A stretch of DNA of 5,999 bases from an uncultured Clostridium sp. (GTDB taxonomy: Bacteria > Bacillota > Clostridia > Lachnospirales > Lachnospiraceae): contig CATWBR010000286.1 in NCBI GenBank assembly GCA_958349075.1, positions 1 to 5,999 of the forward strand. The letters run 5' to 3'. A model generated the notes under the pieces. That model was not told the origin of the DNA. It did no database searches and was given only the letters and a program-made list of their open reading frames with translations. The translations under genes were made by a program, and so were the position numbers. Below, in pieces: positions 5,948 through 5,999 of the stretch; the first letter of the stretch is position 1, and every line of letters begins with the position of its first letter.

Positions 5948-5999
5948 ATGCAGAATAAAATTATCATCGCTCTAAGAAGACGTTACCACTGTGAGCATG
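5948..5999 (+). CDS. 5' end of a divergent gene, probably a regulator (partial)
   Basis: The frame opens with ATG and runs to the window edge without a stop, giving 17 codons beginning MQNKIIIALRRRYHCEH. A perfect AGGAGG at 5938-5943, extended to AGGAGGTG, lies 4 nt before the ATG, and an upstream TATAAT is present, so a real gene start is likely. No domain can be recognised in 17 residues. Its divergent position next to a catabolic operon makes a transcription regulator the commonest expectation, but that is inference from layout alone. Confidence 0.6.
   Translation, partial: MQNKIIIALRRRYHCEH

Overview
The window is a single leftward catabolic gene cluster. Six adjacent minus-strand genes fill about 15..5607, a 340 bp promoter/leader region follows, and the first 17 codons of a divergent plus-strand gene sit at the right edge. 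Strong AGGAGG-type ribosome binding sites, short intergenic gaps, near 50% GC coding DNA and a very AT-rich promoter region suggest an anaerobic Firmicute (Clostridia, possibly Lachnospiraceae). That assignment is inferred from style and protein flavour only.

In transcription order (right to left) the genes are: a CitMHS-type carboxylate transporter (4291..5607); a small YhcH/YjgK/YiaL (DUF386) protein (3792..4238); a seven-bladed propeller lactonase of the YbhE/Pgl family (2652..3767); a cytosolic NHL-repeat propeller protein (1545..2573); a UlaG-like metallo-beta-lactamase-fold hydrolase (791..1543); and an HpcH/HpaI class II aldolase (15..794). Spacing tightens downstream: 52, 24, 78, 1 and -4 nt. 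A consensus Shine-Dalgarno sequence overlaps the aldolase stop codon at the left edge, so the operon probably continues past the window.

The set reads as uptake, ring chemistry and cleavage of one organic acid. A carboxylate permease brings in the substrate. A putative anomerase-like protein and up to three lactone-hydrolase-type proteins act on cyclic or lactone forms. A metal-dependent aldolase then splits a 4-hydroxy-2-oxo acid to pyruvate (or a related 2-oxo acid) plus an aldehyde. No citrate lyase, dehydratase, kinase or dehydrogenase is visible, so the substrate cannot be fixed here. An aldarate or aldonate and its lactones is a reasonable guess. I do not recognise this exact gene combination as a named pathway, and it is the most interesting thing in the window.

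The 5608..5947 region has a plausible housekeeping promoter for the operon, an inverted repeat in the operon leader just upstream of the transporter ribosome binding site, and a perfect TATAAT with a weak -35 for the divergent gene. Divergence from a catabolic operon suggests that gene is its regulator, but too little of it is present to identify a family.
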